Origin: Dethiobacter alkaliphilus AHT 1
Lineage (GTDB): Bacteria; Bacillota; Dethiobacteria; Dethiobacterales; Dethiobacteraceae
Length of the DNA stretch: 64,000 bases
Direction of reading: 5' to 3'
Assembly (NCBI RefSeq): GCF_000174415.1
Contig: NZ_ACJM01000011.1
Location: forward strand, 37,281-101,280
How positions within the stretch are numbered: the first letter of the stretch is position 1; the number at the start of each line of letters is the position of its first letter. This document shows, one piece after another, positions 62,690 through 64,000 of the stretch. Made by a program: the position numbers and the translations under genes. The notes beneath the pieces were generated by a model. That model did no database searches, was not told the DNA's origin, and worked only from the letters and a program-made list of their open reading frames with translations.

Positions 62690-63862
62690 ATGAAGGCATT
62701 ATTTTTAGTGCGTTACGGTGAAATCGGCCTGAAAGGGAAAAACCGAAAATTCTTTGAAAACACTTTGACCAAAAATATTAAGAGGGCACTTTTGGACGTG
62801 GCTGACTGCCGCATCCATCAGACTTACAGCAGAAACTTTGTAGAGGTGGTGGACGGTGATGCCGAGGCGGTAGCTGCCCGTTTATCGCAGGTTTTTGGTA
62901 TTGTCTCCATTAGTCCGGTGGCCATTGCCCCGCTGGATTTGGATGAAATAAAAGCGGTGGCCAAAGCTGAGTTTGAAAAAATCACCCGTCCCGGGGTAAC
63001 CTTTAAGGTGGAGACCAAACGGGCCAATAAGCGTTTTCCTTATAAATCACCGGAAGTAAGCAGGGAAGTTGGCGCGCACCTTTTGATTAACATCCCTGAC
63101 TTGAAAGTGGATGTGCGCAATCCGGAGATAAAACTGGAAGTGGAGATAAGAGAGCACGAAACCTACATCTATACCCGTACCATTGCCGGTCCCGGCGGTT
63201 TGCCGGTGGGTGTGGCAGGCAAGGGCCTGCTTTTGATTTCCGGAGGCATCGACAGCCCGGTGGCCGGGTGGATGTCCATGAAGCGGGGCGTTACCCTGGA
63301 GGCCATCCATTTTCACAGCTTCCCCTTTACCAGTGACCGGGCCAAAGAAAAGGTAATAGACCTTTGCCGGGAGTTGACACGCTTTGGCGGGAAAATCCGC
63401 CTGCATGTAGCCCATTTTACCGAAATCCAAAAAGAGCTGCGGCTGAAAACTCCGGAGAGGCTAACCGTGACCCTGATGCGCCGCATGATGTTTCGTATCG
63501 CTGAACGGCTGGCCGAGCAGCGCGGCGCGCTGGCCCTGATTACCGGTGAGAGCCTGGGACAGGTGGCCAGTCAGACCATGGAAAGTATCAATGTTATTGA
63601 AAAGGTTACCACTATTCCGGTGTTCAGGCCGCTTATTGGGCTGGATAAGGAAGAAATCATGAACATTTCCCGGCGCATCGATACTTACCCCATTTCCATC
63701 CGGCCGTATGAGGACTGCTGCACCGTCTTTTTGCCCGACTTCCCCGCCACCAGACCGCGCCTGGCAGATGTGGAAGAAGCGGAAGCGTCCCTTGATATTG
63801 AGGCACTGATAAGCGAGAGCCTGGCAAAAACGGAAACTCTCGACATCACCACCAATACTTGA
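62690..63862 (+). CDS. thiI: tRNA 4-thiouridine synthetase ThiI, rhodanese-less
   Basis: A 390-aa enzyme that inserts sulfur at uridine 8 of tRNA. N-terminal ferredoxin-like and THUMP domains (about 60-165) precede the PP-loop ATPase with ISGGIDSPVAGWM near 180. DCCTVFLPDFPATRP near 345 is characteristic. There is no C-terminal rhodanese domain, so it takes sulfur directly from the adjacent desulfurase, as in Bacillus. Confidence 0.97.
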   Translation: MKALFLVRYGEIGLKGKNRKFFENTLTKNIKRALLDVADCRIHQTYSRNFVEVVDGDAEAVAARLSQVFGIVSISPVAIAPLDLDEIKAVAKAEFEKITRPGVTFKVETKRANKRFPYKSPEVSREVGAHLLINIPDLKVDVRNPEIKLEVEIREHETYIYTRTIAGPGGLPVGVAGKGLLLISGGIDSPVAGWMSMKRGVTLEAIHFHSFPFTSDRAKEKVIDLCRELTRFGGKIRLHVAHFTEIQKELRLKTPERLTVTLMRRMMFRIAERLAEQRGALALITGESLGQVASQTMESINVIEKVTTIPVFRPLIGLDKEEIMNISRRIDTYPISIRPYEDCCTVFLPDFPATRPRLADVEEAEASLDIEALISESLAKTETLDITTNT

Positions 63863-63930
63863 TGTAAAGCAAGCAAAATGAAATGTGGGCAGTAGATCTG
63901 CTGTCTTAGCAGATGTCCCCTTGCCCGGTG

Positions 63931-63960
63931 TGAGACAAAAACGCTGTCCCCTTTGTCTCA
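63931..63960. repeat. TGAGACAAA...TTTGTCTCA palindrome
   Basis: Nine-base arms with a loop containing CTGTCCCC; four bases before the next repeat. It looks like a REP-type unit. Confidence 0.55.
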
Positions 63961-63963
63961 GGT

Positions 63964-63993
63964 GTGGACAAATAAACCTGTCCCTCCGTCCAC
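63964..63993. repeat. GTGGAC...GTCCAC repeat (copy 3, short form)
   Basis: A 30-base version of the 50-base repeat at 37126, lacking its middle 20 bases. Poly-A follows to the window end. Confidence 0.6.
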
Positions 63994-64000
63994 AAAAAAA

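Overview
The window reads as the origin-proximal core of a spore-forming, probably anaerobic Firmicute of the Clostridia kind. The signs are the noc / soj(parA) / spo0J(parB) cluster with two perfect parS sites, the order rpsF-ssb-rpsR-rplI-lonC-dnaB-purA followed by walR-walK-yycH-yycI-murA-yycJ-htrA-rlmH (close to the Bacillus subtilis arrangement beside oriC), the sporulation-linked genes lonC and yyaC, and the oxygen-sensitive aldehyde:ferredoxin oxidoreductase near the right end. Nearly all core genes lie on the + strand, which fits an origin just left of position 1 with replication running rightwards. I cannot name the species from sequence alone.

Layout. 0.1-2.9 kb: Noc, ParA and ParB, then two parS sites. 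2.9-8.8 kb: DUF554 and DUF4446 proteins, a lipid kinase, YkuS, YyaC (minus strand), CvpA, adenylate kinase, MscS and DUF951; a perfect Noc-binding site lies just before cvpA. 8.8-9.8 kb: a lone SIR2-like gene. 9.8-16.6 kb: S6-SSB-S18, L9-LonC-DnaB, PurA, then tRNA-Lys and tRNA-Glu. 16.7-30 kb: cell-wall genes (LysM-G5-M23 peptidase, the WalRK operon with its YycH/YycI regulators, MurA, YycJ, HtrA), a small CxxH/CxxC protein and RlmH. 30-39 kb: IlvA, an Fe-S protein, two cold-shock genes flanking glnA and a nitrilase-like gene, a COG2509 flavoprotein and a COG3044 ATPase. 39-50.8 kb: a lipoprotein, a threonine-pathway pair (PGM-like protein + ThrC), PepF, a nitroreductase, a DEAD-box helicase, a two-gene secreted beta-helix/Ig protein plus glucosaminidase unit, and a peptidyl-prolyl isomerase. 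50.9-57.1 kb: an AT-richer peptide ABC transporter island bounded by a 155-bp direct repeat. 57.2-63.9 kb: a methyltransferase, an FAD protein, ferredoxin + aldehyde ferredoxin oxidoreductase, and cysteine desulfurase + ThiI.

The observations I rate highest are these. (1) Nine sites resembling the sigma-H promoter (mostly GCAGGAwww, 11-12 bases, nnnGAAwww) stand in front of chromosome-segregation, cell-wall, ribosomal/LonC and secreted-protein genes. (2) Noc and ParB carry complementary specificity residues, and both cognate DNA sites occur in the window. (3) glnA appears to start at an ATT codon behind a strong ribosome-binding site. (4) The transporter island interrupts a methyltransferase locus and left a truncated gene copy. 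(5) Several families of short REP-like palindromes are present, one of which supplies the C-terminus of the SIR2-like protein. (6) A COG3635 phosphoglycerate-mutase-like gene is tightly linked to thrC and may supply homoserine kinase activity.

No CRISPR array, insertion sequence, prophage or rRNA gene was seen.
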